From Deinococcales bacterium (lineage in GTDB: Bacteria; Deinococcota; Deinococci; Deinococcales; JAAFIG01), in NCBI GenBank assembly GCA_013298595.1, contig JAAFIG010000012.1:60967-124966 (forward strand): DNA of 64,000 nt. The letters run 5' to 3'. Both the position numbers and the translations under genes were made by a program. The notes beneath the pieces are model-generated. The model was not told where the DNA came from, did no database searches, and saw only the letters and a program-made list of their open reading frames with translations. How positions within the stretch are numbered: the stretch's first letter is position 1; every line of letters begins with the position of its first letter. Positions 29,197-38,786 of the stretch are shown piece after piece.

Positions 29197-30558
29197 ATGG
29201 AAAAAAGTCTCGAGCAAAAAATAGACAGACTGATAGCAGAATCCATGAGCGACGGGCTTGTTCCTGGTCTGAGCGTCGTCATTGTCAACCATGAAAGCAC
29301 ACAGTATGCCAAAGGATTTGGCTATGCCGACCTCGAGCAACGCATTCCGTTTACGTCGCGTACCACCTTACAAATTGGTTCGACCAGCAAGAACTTAACA
29401 GGCTTTGCAATTGCCCAATTGATCGAACGGGGTCTTATTGCAATCGAGTCTCCTGTTACACATTACATCCCATTTTTCAAAGTTGCTGACGCTCGAGGTA
29501 GCAAAATCACAGTGCGGCATTTGCTGGGACAGGTTTCTGGATTACCTGCAACTGCTTGGGTTTACGAACTCAGCACAGCAGATACCCGTGACACAGCCCT
29601 CGAGCATCTGATCCGTTCAATCGAGCACATACCGCTTCATTGCGCCCCTGGCGAGCGTTACGAATATTCTAATTATAACTACGTCATTTTGGGCTATATC
29701 ATCGAACGTGTCACTGGTCTGGGTTATGAAACCTACATGCGGGATCACATCTTTGTACCACTCGGAATGAACAGCACCTATGCGCCAACAACAACCAAGT
29801 TAAACGCAACTCTCGAGCTAAGCAAAGGGTATGTGCTTGGCACTCAAACACCAAATGTACAAGAAAACGTTGCCCTATCGCGGCAATGGAACGCTTCAGG
29901 ATTGATTGTCTCAAACCTTGAGGATGTTGCTCGGTACTTGATCGCTCAGATAGGTGGCTCGAGCATTCTAGGAGCGGCTGCCCTCGAACTTTCACATATG
30001 GGTTTGAATACTGCCGAGAGCACGATTGGCGGCGAAACTGAATACGCTTTCGGTTGGGAAACCACAATTCGTGAAGGCGTGCGCGTTGTTGAGCACGGCG
30101 GTGATGCCCGAACCTCTGGTTCGTATTTTCTATTGTTGCCCGAGTTAAACATCGGTCTTGCTATCCTAATGAATTTGGTAGATTTCGGCAAGATTCAACT
30201 GATCTATCAAATGGTCAAAACGATTCTTGGACTCGAGGCAGATGTGTACCAAACACTGCCGAAACCAGAACCGATTCCGCCAAGCCATTTCGAGTCTGAT
30301 CCAAGTGCCTTTGCCAATTTCGTTGGCGAGTATGACACCGTTCGTGGCAGACTCGAGGTCTTTGTTGAGCATGACAAATTGATGATGCGTCTTGCCAAAG
30401 GCAGTTTAGTGGAATGTGTTGTCAGACTCGAGGCGCAAGACGCAAGCAGCTTTGTTACGCGCAGCGAAGTTCTCGCGTTTGAGGGGATTCGTTTTGGCTT
30501 TGTAGGTGCAGGTTTAGAATTTGAAAATACTGTATTTAAAAAATTGGAGCAAGCATGA
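29197..30558 (+). CDS. Serine hydrolase, class C beta-lactamase fold
   Basis: 453 residues. ATG 29197 follows GAGGAG; an earlier in-frame ATG at 29155 lies inside the P450 gene. The catalytic triplet of the family is complete: S62-T-S-K65, Y157-S-N and H300-G-G. The first ~350 residues are the beta-lactamase-like domain and the last ~100 a small C-terminal beta domain (FVGEYDTVRGRLEVF). There is no signal peptide, so it acts in the cytoplasm and is more likely a peptidase, amidase or esterase than a secreted beta-lactamase. Overlaps the start of its paralogue by 4 bp (ATGA), so translation is coupled. Confidence 0.92.
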   Translation: MEKSLEQKIDRLIAESMSDGLVPGLSVVIVNHESTQYAKGFGYADLEQRIPFTSRTTLQIGSTSKNLTGFAIAQLIERGLIAIESPVTHYIPFFKVADARGSKITVRHLLGQVSGLPATAWVYELSTADTRDTALEHLIRSIEHIPLHCAPGERYEYSNYNYVILGYIIERVTGLGYETYMRDHIFVPLGMNSTYAPTTTKLNATLELSKGYVLGTQTPNVQENVALSRQWNASGLIVSNLEDVARYLIAQIGGSSILGAAALELSHMGLNTAESTIGGETEYAFGWETTIREGVRVVEHGGDARTSGSYFLLLPELNIGLAILMNLVDFGKIQLIYQMVKTILGLEADVYQTLPKPEPIPPSHFESDPSAFANFVGEYDTVRGRLEVFVEHDKLMMRLAKGSLVECVVRLEAQDASSFVTRSEVLAFEGIRFGFVGAGLEFENTVFKKLEQA

Positions 30559-31919
30559 ATGGGATTGAAACAAAACTCAAAGCACTCGAAGCATTCGCAC
30601 TCGAGCAGATGAAGATTCATCACATTCCTGCTGTCAGCATTGGTTTAATTCTTGATGGCGTAGAACATTATGTCTCGCTCGGAATAACAAGCATCACAAA
30701 TCCGTTACCAATTACAGCAGACACGCTTTTTCAAATCGGCAGCACCACCAAAACATTTACTGCCACGACCGCCATGAAACTCGCTCAGAATGGTCTGCTC
30801 GAGTTGGACGCACCAGTTCGTAAATACATCCCAGATTTTCGTGTATCCGACGAAGATACCAGCGCTCGAGTGACTGTAAGACACCTGATGACTCACACCA
30901 GCGGTTGGTTTGGCGACTTTGAATTAGACACAGGCGATGACAGCAACGCACTCGAGTTATATGTCCAAGCAATGGCAGAATTACCGCAACTGACTCCGAT
31001 AGATGCGTTGATGTCGTACAGCAATTCCGCGTTTGTGCTGTTAGGTCGGGTACTCGAGGTGGTGTCTGGTAAAACCTTAGATGTGTTGGTGCGCGAAACC
31101 ATCCTCGAGCCGCTTGAATTGCATGACACCGTTTTCTGGGCACATGAGGCAATCACCAAACGCACTGCCATTGGTCATAAGCAATCCGATTCGGATCAAA
31201 CCGAAGTAATTCCAGTTTGGCGCTTATCTCGAGCCACCAATGCCGATGGCGGCTTGGTTGCCAGTGCTCGCAATCAAATGCGGTGCGCCCGATTTCACAT
31301 GGGGCAATTGGGTGAAACGCCGATCAACGCAGCATCACGGCTCGAGATGCAAACCCCTCGAGTTTCGGCAGGTGGACACGAATTTATTGGTTTGTGTTGG
31401 TTCGTCGAAGACAAAACAACAAATGATGGTCGTACAGTTCGCGTGATTCGTCATGGTGGCAGTGTGCCAGGTTTTCAATCGCATTTTTGGTTTGCGCCAC
31501 AAGAAAATTTTGCTTTCACGTGCCAAACCAATAGCGAATCTGGGATGGCATTGAATACGCTGGTTACAGCTTGGGCGCTCGAGCATCTATTTAACATTCC
31601 ACCCAGTCATCCAAAAGCAATTGAGGTTTCACCACAACAACTCGAGGCATTTATGGGTTGGTACGCCGTTCCGACAGGCAAAGAAGACGAAGGACTCGAG
31701 GTTGCTAAAAATGGCAATTCGTTAACGCTACGAGTCAATGTACCAACCTTTAACCTCGTTCTGCCTGCTGTGCCACTCGCCATTGTTGCAGAAAAAATGT
31801 GCCTGATTCTCGAGGGTCCGATGTCAAATATGACACTCGATTTTGTAACAACAGACGGCGAGTTTCGGTATGTACGTGTTGGTGGTCGGATTGCCACCCG
31901 CGCTCAAGGAGGTATATGA
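30555..31919 (+). CDS. Serine hydrolase, class C beta-lactamase fold (second copy)
   Basis: 454 residues, diverged paralogue of the preceding protein. Motifs are S63-T-T-K66, Y155-S-N and an HGG in VIRHGGSVPGF near residue 298, with a C-terminal domain from ~350 (FMGWYAVPTGKEDEG). No signal peptide. Start ATG 30555 overlaps the previous stop and the end overlaps the aminopeptidase start, again as ATGA. Two such enzymes in tandem in one operon suggest successive hydrolysis steps or two amide or ester bonds in the substrate (inference). Confidence 0.92.
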   Translation: MNGIETKLKALEAFALEQMKIHHIPAVSIGLILDGVEHYVSLGITSITNPLPITADTLFQIGSTTKTFTATTAMKLAQNGLLELDAPVRKYIPDFRVSDEDTSARVTVRHLMTHTSGWFGDFELDTGDDSNALELYVQAMAELPQLTPIDALMSYSNSAFVLLGRVLEVVSGKTLDVLVRETILEPLELHDTVFWAHEAITKRTAIGHKQSDSDQTEVIPVWRLSRATNADGGLVASARNQMRCARFHMGQLGETPINAASRLEMQTPRVSAGGHEFIGLCWFVEDKTTNDGRTVRVIRHGGSVPGFQSHFWFAPQENFAFTCQTNSESGMALNTLVTAWALEHLFNIPPSHPKAIEVSPQQLEAFMGWYAVPTGKEDEGLEVAKNGNSLTLRVNVPTFNLVLPAVPLAIVAEKMCLILEGPMSNMTLDFVTTDGEFRYVRVGGRIATRAQGGI

Positions 31920-33148
31920 ACGCAATAGCCGCGCAACTCGAGCAATACGCCAAGCTGACACTCGAGGTTGGGCTTGGTTTTCAAGCTGGTCAACGCCTGC
32001 TGATTAGTGCTGATGTCGAAGCCGTTCCGTTCGTGCGTCAAGTAGCAGACCTCGCCTATCGCATGGGCGCGAGGTACGTCAATGTACTCTGGACAGACGA
32101 TCACATTCGACGCTCGAGGTTTTTGCATGCCAGCAAAGAATCACTCTCCGAAATTCATGAATGGTTAGCACAAGCTCGGAATGAATCGGCTGCTGCCGAC
32201 GATGCTGTGCTGGGCATCTTCAGCCAAGACTTACAATTGCTCGAGGGCATTGATGGCGAACTGATTTTAATTGAGCAAAATGCTTTGGAATCCAGAACCG
32301 AATTGTTCTGGGAACGTTTGGGCAGCAACAAATTCAATTGGACTGCTGTACCGTACCCTTCACAAGCATGGGCAAATCGGGTTTTTCCTAACGACCCAAA
32401 TGCACTCGAGAAGTTTTCTAAAGCGATGGCACAAGCTGTACTACTCGATCAACCCGACCCAAGTGCAGCATGGCGAGCACACTGCGAAACCTTACGCAAA
32501 CGCCGAGAGTACTTAAATGCCAAACGCTATTTTGCATTGCGTTATCGCGCTCCAGGAACTAACCTCGAGATTGGACTAGCAGACGACCACGTTTGGGCTG
32601 GTGGCGAACTCGTTGCACCCAATGGCTCGGTTTATGTAGCAGATATTCCCACCTTTGAGGTCTTTACCGCTCCGCATCGGCTGCGCGTCAACGGCACAGT
32701 GCGCGGCACAAAACCCAGAATTGTCATGGGCACGCTCTGCGAAGACTGGAGCCTCGAGTTCAAAGACGGTCGGGTGGTCAAGGCAGATGCTCGGGTTGGA
32801 TTACAAGCCCTCGAGCAATTTCTGGACACAGACGAAGGAACACGTTATTTGGGCGAGGTCGCGCTAGTGTCAGCAGGTTCTCCAGTAGACAAAACAGGCG
32901 TGGTCTTTCGTATGGCGTTGCTGGACGAAAATGCCGCCAGCCACTTCGCACTTGGTTTTGCCTACCGTGGCACTATTCAAGGCGGTGGCGAAATGAGCAA
33001 CGAGGAATTTATGGCAAAAGGTGGCAATCGCAGCACCGATCATGCCGATGTGATGATTGGCTCGAGTCAAATGGATGTGGATGGTGTCTTCGCTGATGGC
33101 TCGAGCGAACCATTGATGCGAAATGGACAATTTGTTTTTGAACAGTAA
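31916..33148 (+). CDS. M29-family metalloaminopeptidase
   Basis: 410 residues, cytoplasmic. Start ATG 31916 follows AGGAGG; an in-frame ATG at 31799 lies inside the previous gene and was rejected. Resembles the thermophilic aminopeptidase T/AmpS family that removes N-terminal residues. Recognisable parts are LEVGLGFQAGQRLLISADVEA at the N-terminus, GTNLEIGLADDHVWAGGE (about 215-232) and NIPTFEVF-type text (VADIPTFEVFTAPH), and the metal-site segment HADVMIGSSQMDVDG near the end. Length is that of the family. Translationally coupled to the preceding hydrolase, so it presumably trims the peptide product (inference). Confidence 0.9.
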   Translation: MNAIAAQLEQYAKLTLEVGLGFQAGQRLLISADVEAVPFVRQVADLAYRMGARYVNVLWTDDHIRRSRFLHASKESLSEIHEWLAQARNESAAADDAVLGIFSQDLQLLEGIDGELILIEQNALESRTELFWERLGSNKFNWTAVPYPSQAWANRVFPNDPNALEKFSKAMAQAVLLDQPDPSAAWRAHCETLRKRREYLNAKRYFALRYRAPGTNLEIGLADDHVWAGGELVAPNGSVYVADIPTFEVFTAPHRLRVNGTVRGTKPRIVMGTLCEDWSLEFKDGRVVKADARVGLQALEQFLDTDEGTRYLGEVALVSAGSPVDKTGVVFRMALLDENAASHFALGFAYRGTIQGGGEMSNEEFMAKGGNRSTDHADVMIGSSQMDVDGVFADGSSEPLMRNGQFVFEQ

Positions 33149-33184
33149 ACACCAGTTATTCGTACTCGAAAAGAGGAATCAAAG

Positions 33185-34324
33185 ATGCAAACGACTTGGA
33201 ACATCAAACTCAAATACCACCTAAACCAGATCGTTGCGTTTTGCATCTTGTTGATTGCAGGTGGTTTTGTTTGGCGTGCGCCGCTGCAACAAAAAACCCG
33301 TAATGCTCGAGCCAAAATAGATCCAAGTACAGGTGTTGATGAACTGTTCAAAGCCAAAATTGGCGGCATTCAACAATGGATTCATGCTCGAGGAATGAAC
33401 AAATCTGACCCAGTACTACTTTACATACATGGTGGTCCTGGCACACCAATGATGCCATTCGAGAGCCTATTCCAAAATCCGCTCGAGAATCATTTTATCG
33501 TTGTGCATTGGGATCAACGCGGCACTGGAAAAACATACAGAGAAAATCCATACTTGGATTATCCATCCACCGTGACCTATGAGCGCATGATTCAAGACAC
33601 CTCAGAAATGATTGATTTTCTTCGGGCACGATACCAAAAAGATCAGGTTATTATTCTTGGGCACAGTTGGGGTTCAATGTTAGCTTTGGGCTTGCTCGAG
33701 CAACGATCCAATGGCATTGCCGCGTATGTTGGCACGGGACAGCTTATTGACGCACTACGCGGTCAGGCAGTTGCATATACGGTGACACTCGCTGAAGCAA
33801 AAAAACAACAACACGCTAAGGCTGTGCGGGCGCTCGAGTCGATTGCACCGTACCCAGAGGGTTTGAGCACAGCAAACGATCCCAAAGTGGATCTTTTTCA
33901 GGAATGGCAGCAATTTTTTGGCTTTGGTATCTCGCGTCGGTATAAAGGCAGCGTCATGAAGGTGTTGCTGACCCAAGCGCTGCGCTCGCCAGAATACTCG
34001 TTATCGGATGTGGCAACTTTACTCGACAAATCTGAACGTTATCCGATTCTAAACCGCGAAATCTACGCTTTTAATACCTCGAGGTTCGATGCCACGTACC
34101 AGACACCAATGTTCTTGATGCTCGGACGGCACGATTGGCAAACGCCTAGTACCATTGCCTCAGATTGGCTGGAGACAATTCAAGCGCCACTGAAACGTAT
34201 TTTTTGGTTCGAGGATTCGGCACATTCACCGATGGTTGATGAACCCGAATTGTTCGCTCAAACCCTGATCCGAGAGATTCGTCCACTCGCCTTAAAAAAT
34301 ACTCAAATACCTGTCCAGATTTGA
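33185..34324 (+). CDS. Alpha/beta hydrolase, proline iminopeptidase-like, membrane-anchored
   Basis: 379 residues. A signal anchor at ~12-29 (NQIVAFCILLIAGGFVW) is followed by the hydrolase domain. Oxyanion-hole motif HGGPG at 82-86, DQRGTGKT at 110-117 and nucleophile Ser161 in GHSWGS are characteristic of the proline iminopeptidase subgroup. The catalytic His is probably in the DSAHSPMVDEP segment near the C-terminus. The anchor implies action on the outer side of the inner membrane, before uptake, unlike the other hydrolases of the operon. 36 bp after the aminopeptidase gene, with AGAGGA as ribosome site. Confidence 0.88.
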   Translation: MQTTWNIKLKYHLNQIVAFCILLIAGGFVWRAPLQQKTRNARAKIDPSTGVDELFKAKIGGIQQWIHARGMNKSDPVLLYIHGGPGTPMMPFESLFQNPLENHFIVVHWDQRGTGKTYRENPYLDYPSTVTYERMIQDTSEMIDFLRARYQKDQVIILGHSWGSMLALGLLEQRSNGIAAYVGTGQLIDALRGQAVAYTVTLAEAKKQQHAKAVRALESIAPYPEGLSTANDPKVDLFQEWQQFFGFGISRRYKGSVMKVLLTQALRSPEYSLSDVATLLDKSERYPILNREIYAFNTSRFDATYQTPMFLMLGRHDWQTPSTIASDWLETIQAPLKRIFWFEDSAHSPMVDEPELFAQTLIREIRPLALKNTQIPVQI

Positions 34325-34377
34325 TTTCTCGAAATTTTATTCAAGGGCGAATTTCGCCCCAGTTCCAAGGAGGATGT

Positions 34378-36105
34378 ATGAAGCACCCAAAGTCGGTTCG
34401 CAATTCGTTGTTCGCACTCGGTTCGGCGGCATTGCTCAGTGCAGGGTTGACGCTGGCGGTCGCCCCAGCAAATACACTGGTGATTCAATGGTCAGGCGAA
34501 ATGGTCACGCTCGATCCGCAACAAGCATTTGACAACAACGGCTCGGAAGTTCTCAATAACGTTTACGATACGTTAGTCACATTCGAGCGCAACACCACGA
34601 AGCTCGTACCAGCGCTGGCAACCAATTGGAAAGTCTCGAGCGATGGCAAAACCATCACAATGGGTTTACGTAAAGGCGTGAAGTTTCATAGTGGCAATGA
34701 TTTTACCTGTGCCGACGCCGAATATTCGTTTCATCGTTTGTTGGTCACAAACAACGCTTCGAGTACCGCATTTTACCTCAGTGACGCGATGCTTGGCTTT
34801 CAATACTGGGATGAAAAGACAATCAAAGATACCCCATTTAGCGCTATTCAAAACGCGGCGAGTTGCGATGCAAACGGCAACCTCATCTTCAAACTGACCA
34901 AGCGCGAACCTGTATTTATTTTGCGATTGACTGGCACTTGGGGTCTTATCCTCGATTCCAAAGCCGCTATTGCCGCTGGTGAGTGGGACGGCAACGAAGC
35001 CACTTGGAAGCAATGGCAGAACAAAGACTTAAACAACTCGAGCTTGAACAAAACCGATTACGGCAGTGGCGCTTACCAAATGGTTTCTCGAGAAGCTGAC
35101 CAAGCGATTTTCAAAGCCAACGCAAACTACTGGGGCGAAAAAGCCAAAATCGAAAACGTGATTGTTAAAATCGGTGGTACAGATGCAGGTCGGGTTTTGG
35201 CAATCAAATCTGGTGATGCCGACGTGATCTCTTATGCCAATATCAATGTCGTCAAGCAATTAAAAGGCGCTAACGGCGTAAGCGTTCGACAATTCCCTGA
35301 TGCAGGAGCAAGCGCAGTTTTCTTCAATCAAGCCATTGCCAAAGGCAGTAAGCACGTCGGTAGCGGCAGACTGGACGGAAAAGGTTTGCCCGCGAATTTC
35401 TTTGCCGACATCAACGTGCGTCGTGGTTTCGCAGCTGCCTTAGATTCCAAACGGATCATTGAAGAGGTTCTTGGTGGACTGGCGGAACCACGCACCATGC
35501 CCGTACCATCTACGTTGCCCGGTTACGATGCCAGCATCAAAACCATTCCCTTTAACCTCGAGCGGGCTGCCCAAGAATTCCGTAAGGCAATCAAGGGTCA
35601 AGTTTGGAAAAACGGTTTCAGTTTTGAAGCCGTGGTGCCAACAGACGGTGATGCTCTGAACGCCATGAATTTGTTAAAGCAAAACCTCGAGCGCATCAAT
35701 CCGAAATTCAAGATGAAAGTCAAAACCATGACCACCAACGACCTCTACCCAGCACTTGCAATGGGCGTTGTGCCGTTGACGATCAGCGGAAACTCCGCCG
35801 AAATCCCAGACGCGCTAGCATTGCTTTCCTTTTTCTACTTTAGTGAAGGTGTTTTCTCAGTTCACACGCATTTCAAAGATGTGCAGATTGACAAACTAAT
35901 CTTACAATTGAGCCAAACCGAAGATTTGGACAAACGTGCAGCAATAGTGACGCAAATTGGTCGTCGTGGCAACGAATTGCTGCCTTTTGTGACACTACCT
36001 GAACGCTTCACCATACGCATTACCCGCTCGAGCTTGAAGGGTGTGAAAGAAAACTTCAATGCGTTCCGTAACACCCGTTTGTTGTGGAATTCACTCAGCA
36101 AATAG
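34378..36105 (+). CDS. ABC transporter substrate-binding protein, family 5 (peptide type)
   Basis: 575 residues. ATG 34378 follows AGGAGG; an in-frame ATG at 34321 is rejected because the signal peptide starts here (MKHPKSVRNSLFALGSAALL, cleavage near VAPA). The body is a typical Dpp/Opp-type binding protein: TLDPQQAFDNNGSEVLNNVYDTL near the start, LRKGVKFHSGNDF around residue 100 and FAAALDSKRI in the second lobe. No lipobox Cys, so it is probably periplasmic or held otherwise. Together with the two following permeases it forms an importer; ATPase genes are missing locally. The ligand is unknown. Confidence 0.92.
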   Translation: MKHPKSVRNSLFALGSAALLSAGLTLAVAPANTLVIQWSGEMVTLDPQQAFDNNGSEVLNNVYDTLVTFERNTTKLVPALATNWKVSSDGKTITMGLRKGVKFHSGNDFTCADAEYSFHRLLVTNNASSTAFYLSDAMLGFQYWDEKTIKDTPFSAIQNAASCDANGNLIFKLTKREPVFILRLTGTWGLILDSKAAIAAGEWDGNEATWKQWQNKDLNNSSLNKTDYGSGAYQMVSREADQAIFKANANYWGEKAKIENVIVKIGGTDAGRVLAIKSGDADVISYANINVVKQLKGANGVSVRQFPDAGASAVFFNQAIAKGSKHVGSGRLDGKGLPANFFADINVRRGFAAALDSKRIIEEVLGGLAEPRTMPVPSTLPGYDASIKTIPFNLERAAQEFRKAIKGQVWKNGFSFEAVVPTDGDALNAMNLLKQNLERINPKFKMKVKTMTTNDLYPALAMGVVPLTISGNSAEIPDALALLSFFYFSEGVFSVHTHFKDVQIDKLILQLSQTEDLDKRAAIVTQIGRRGNELLPFVTLPERFTIRITRSSLKGVKENFNAFRNTRLLWNSLSK

Positions 36106-36117
36106 TTTAGACGTAAA

Positions 36118-36160
36118 GTAGTTTCGTCCGAGAAACCGATTACCTCTTGAACGAAACTAC
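36118..36160 (+). promoter_or_regulatory. Stem-loop between binding-protein and permease genes
   Basis: GTAGTTTCGT and ACGAAACTAC form a perfect 10-bp stem with a 23-nt loop in the 105 bp spacer. There is no T-run, so it is more likely an mRNA-stability or attenuation element that keeps binding-protein levels above permease levels than a full terminator. Confidence 0.5.
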
Positions 36161-36210
36161 AAACTCGAGCTTAAAATTGTTCTGCAAACCACTCAATCAA
36201 GAGGATCCAA

Positions 36211-37236
36211 ATGCTGATCTACATTTTGCGCCGTCTCGTCACTGTTCCAATTGTGTTGTTCGCTGTGACACTTTTGATTGTTGTACTGATGCAATTTATT
36301 CCACTCGAGAATCGAGCCGCAAGTTACATCACCAATGCCCGACAACTCGGACAAATAGATCAAATTATCAAAGAAAAAAAATTGGATCAACCATTTCTGG
36401 TGCAATACATGATTTGGTTATCAGACGCAGTACGAGGCAATCTTGGTTACTCAAAAGCCAGCAACGAACCCGTCCTTGAGACCATTGGAAAAAGACTGCC
36501 TGCCAGTATCGAACTGGCACTTTACTCGGCTATTGTTGTGATTGGAGTTGGCGTTCTCATCGGCACTCGAGCCGCTATTCACAAAGGCGGTTGGTTAGAT
36601 CGAATCTCGAGTTTTTTAGCGGTGGTTGGGTTTAGTTTACCTAGCTTTGTCCTCGGTGTTTGGTTACTGGTTATTTTCTACGGAGCACTTGGTATCGCAC
36701 CTGCACCTGGGCGGCTAAGTCAGGAAAACGAGATTCTTCTAATCACAGGCGCTGTCAAACGTTTCACAGGAATGCTGACCATAGATGCCTTACTCAGCGG
36801 ACAATGGGCAGTGCTACTTGATGCTCTCTCTCATTTGGTACTACCTGTTATCACCCTAAGTTTAGTTTCCACTGCCACAGTCCTGAAAGCCATGCGTTCA
36901 AGTTTACTCGAGGTACTTGGTTCAGATTTTATTCGCACCGCCAGAGCAAAAGGATTATCTGAAGCTGTCATCAACATTAAACACGCTCGCCGCAACGCGT
37001 TGCTACCCGTTGCGGGATTAGCCACGATGGTTGTGCTTGGCTTAATTGGCGGTAGTGTCATTGTCGAAACAATCTTTGCTTACCCCGGAATTGGATCATG
37101 GGTAGCCAAATCCTCGAGTACTTATGATTACGCAGGAGTACTCGGTTTTGCTGTGGTAACAGCGATTATTGTGATTATCGCTAACCTCTTGGTTGATATT
37201 TTATACGCGGTACTCGACCCTCGGGTGCGATTATGA
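36211..37236 (+). CDS. Peptide-type ABC transporter permease, DppB/OppB family
   Basis: 341 residues, inner membrane. N-terminus MLIYILRRLVTVPIVLFAVTLL is the typical DppB start with the first helix, followed by five more helices. The coupling (EAA) loop that contacts the ATPase reads LLEVLGSDFIRTARAKGLSEA near residues 231-251. The C-terminal VETIFAYPGIGSW segment is conserved in the family. AGAGGA precedes the start. Overlaps the next permease gene by 4 bp. Confidence 0.94.
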   Translation: MLIYILRRLVTVPIVLFAVTLLIVVLMQFIPLENRAASYITNARQLGQIDQIIKEKKLDQPFLVQYMIWLSDAVRGNLGYSKASNEPVLETIGKRLPASIELALYSAIVVIGVGVLIGTRAAIHKGGWLDRISSFLAVVGFSLPSFVLGVWLLVIFYGALGIAPAPGRLSQENEILLITGAVKRFTGMLTIDALLSGQWAVLLDALSHLVLPVITLSLVSTATVLKAMRSSLLEVLGSDFIRTARAKGLSEAVINIKHARRNALLPVAGLATMVVLGLIGGSVIVETIFAYPGIGSWVAKSSSTYDYAGVLGFAVVTAIIVIIANLLVDILYAVLDPRVRL

Positions 37237-38249
37237 CGCAATCACTTGACTCAGAACGACGAGAGACACCTGCTCTTCAGCACGTTTCTCGAGCGCCAAC
37301 CCGATTACACCGATTCATACGTCATTCACAAGGATTCACGGGATTACTGATCCTGAGTATTTTTTTAATCTCGGCGATATTTGCACCAGTACTGGCACCG
37401 CCCAAAGAGGCATGTGCTCGAGAATTAGGAATCAAGGAAACACAAACGCTCAGTGTATTGAGCTTGAATTTTTTGCAAGCCATGTTTGTACCACCAGAGG
37501 TTTGTTTTGAAATTCCACGCTCGAGTTTTGCTGATACCCCAACACCGCCTTTGCAAGGTGGGCATTTTCTTGGCACAGTCAAAGGTTACGACATTTTATA
37601 TGGTTTAATCTGGGGTTCAAGAACTGCATTTTTGTTAGGTATCAGCATTGTTGGTTGCACATTTCTGATTGGATTAAGTATTGGTTTAATCGCGGGGTAC
37701 TTTGGTGGTTGGGTCGATGATGTGTTAATGCGATTCACCGAAATTGTTTTCTCGCTGCCGAGTTTGGTCTTAATGATTGTGCTGGTAACCATTTTTGGAT
37801 CGGGTTTAATCAATGTTGCCATCAGCATCATTCTGGTAGGTTGGGCAGGTTATGCTCGACTGATTCGCGGTGAGGTTTTACGGGTTCGTCACCTCGAGTA
37901 TGTCGAAAGTGCTCGAGCTTTAGGAGCCAGTGATGCACGCATTATTTTGCGACATGTACTACCCAATAGTTTAACCACACTCACTGTACAAGTCGCGCTG
38001 GATTTTGGATCGGTGGTTTTGATCGCAGCAGGACTAAGTTTTATTGGACTGGGCGCACCTATCGGATTTGCCGATTGGGGTCAATTAATTAATTTTTCGC
38101 AAGCCTACATTATCGGACCTGCGGGTGCACCACTGGCATATTGGTTTGTTAGTTTCTTTCCTGGATTAACGATTTTACTCTGGGGGTTAGCTTGGAATTT
38201 CTTGGGCGATGCTCTAACTGATGTACTCAACCCAAAAGCCAGTTATTAA
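37233..38249 (+). CDS. Peptide-type ABC transporter permease, DppC/OppC family
   Basis: 338 residues, inner membrane. After a soluble N-terminus, the first helix (~35-50, GLLILSIFLISAIFAPVLA) is followed by an unusually long periplasmic loop of ~65 residues including the cysteines of KEACARELG and EVCFEI. The usual DppC core comes next, with coupling loop VRHLEYVESARALGASDARI and the C-terminal FIGLGAPIGFADWGQL. The inserted loop, with GHFLGTVKGYDIL, corresponds to the GTDxxGRD region of other DppC proteins. Forms a heterodimer with the preceding product. Confidence 0.93.
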   Translation: MTQSLDSERRETPALQHVSRAPTRLHRFIRHSQGFTGLLILSIFLISAIFAPVLAPPKEACARELGIKETQTLSVLSLNFLQAMFVPPEVCFEIPRSSFADTPTPPLQGGHFLGTVKGYDILYGLIWGSRTAFLLGISIVGCTFLIGLSIGLIAGYFGGWVDDVLMRFTEIVFSLPSLVLMIVLVTIFGSGLINVAISIILVGWAGYARLIRGEVLRVRHLEYVESARALGASDARIILRHVLPNSLTTLTVQVALDFGSVVLIAAGLSFIGLGAPIGFADWGQLINFSQAYIIGPAGAPLAYWFVSFFPGLTILLWGLAWNFLGDALTDVLNPKASY

Positions 38250-38259
38250 AAGGAGCACT

Positions 38260-38760
38260 ATGGAAATCGTGAAAAAAATTGGTATCGCCATCTATATCCT
38301 CTTGCTCATTTACTTTGCAGGGCTAGGTATCGAACGTGCTGCCAATGACAAAATGCTGATTACTTTTGCTTTACCCGCAGCCGTGGTTTTGCTGTTGGCA
38401 GTTCGGGTACTTGGCAAACCAGCAGAATTAGCTGGGTGGTCAGTGTTTACCATATGGCTTGGTAGCACCTATTTATTCTCGAGCGATAATCCAACAATCA
38501 TCGAAGGGGTCGCTTTTGCTGTTTACATCGGTTTGGCTCTGCTAGGCAGTTTCAAATCCCCTTATTTTCTTGCTGCCGCTTGGTTATTACACCCTGTTTG
38601 GGATTTTTTTCCTCGTGCCTTACCCGATTTACTTAAAGATTTACCGACTGCCTGCATTTTATTTGATATTCCAATTGGTCTGTATTTGCTGTGGTTCGCT
38701 CGAGACAACCGTTGGCAGGTTTTTTCGTTTGCCAAATCCGCCAACGCGCAACACCAATAA
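38260..38760 (+). CDS. Small integral membrane protein of unknown function
   Basis: 166 residues from ATG 38260, which follows AGGAG 10 bp after the permease stop; an in-frame ATG inside the permease gene is rejected. Four to five hydrophobic segments are visible (about 7-25, 32-48, 55-72, 85-100, 108-125). The motif HPVWDFFPR near residue 116 has a conserved look and lies at a membrane boundary. I do not recognise a characterised family. Its position directly after the permeases suggests a link to uptake or to the membrane steps of the operon, but this is only contextual. Confidence 0.8.
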   Translation: MEIVKKIGIAIYILLLIYFAGLGIERAANDKMLITFALPAAVVLLLAVRVLGKPAELAGWSVFTIWLGSTYLFSSDNPTIIEGVAFAVYIGLALLGSFKSPYFLAAAWLLHPVWDFFPRALPDLLKDLPTACILFDIPIGLYLLWFARDNRWQVFSFAKSANAQHQ

Positions 38761-38786
38761 AGCCACTTATATAGTAAAGGAAACCC

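Noticed and set aside
36147-36479. Separate small gene overlapping the start of the first permease
   Set aside because: Out of frame with the permease, lacks family likeness, and the permease start at 36211 has its own ribosome site.
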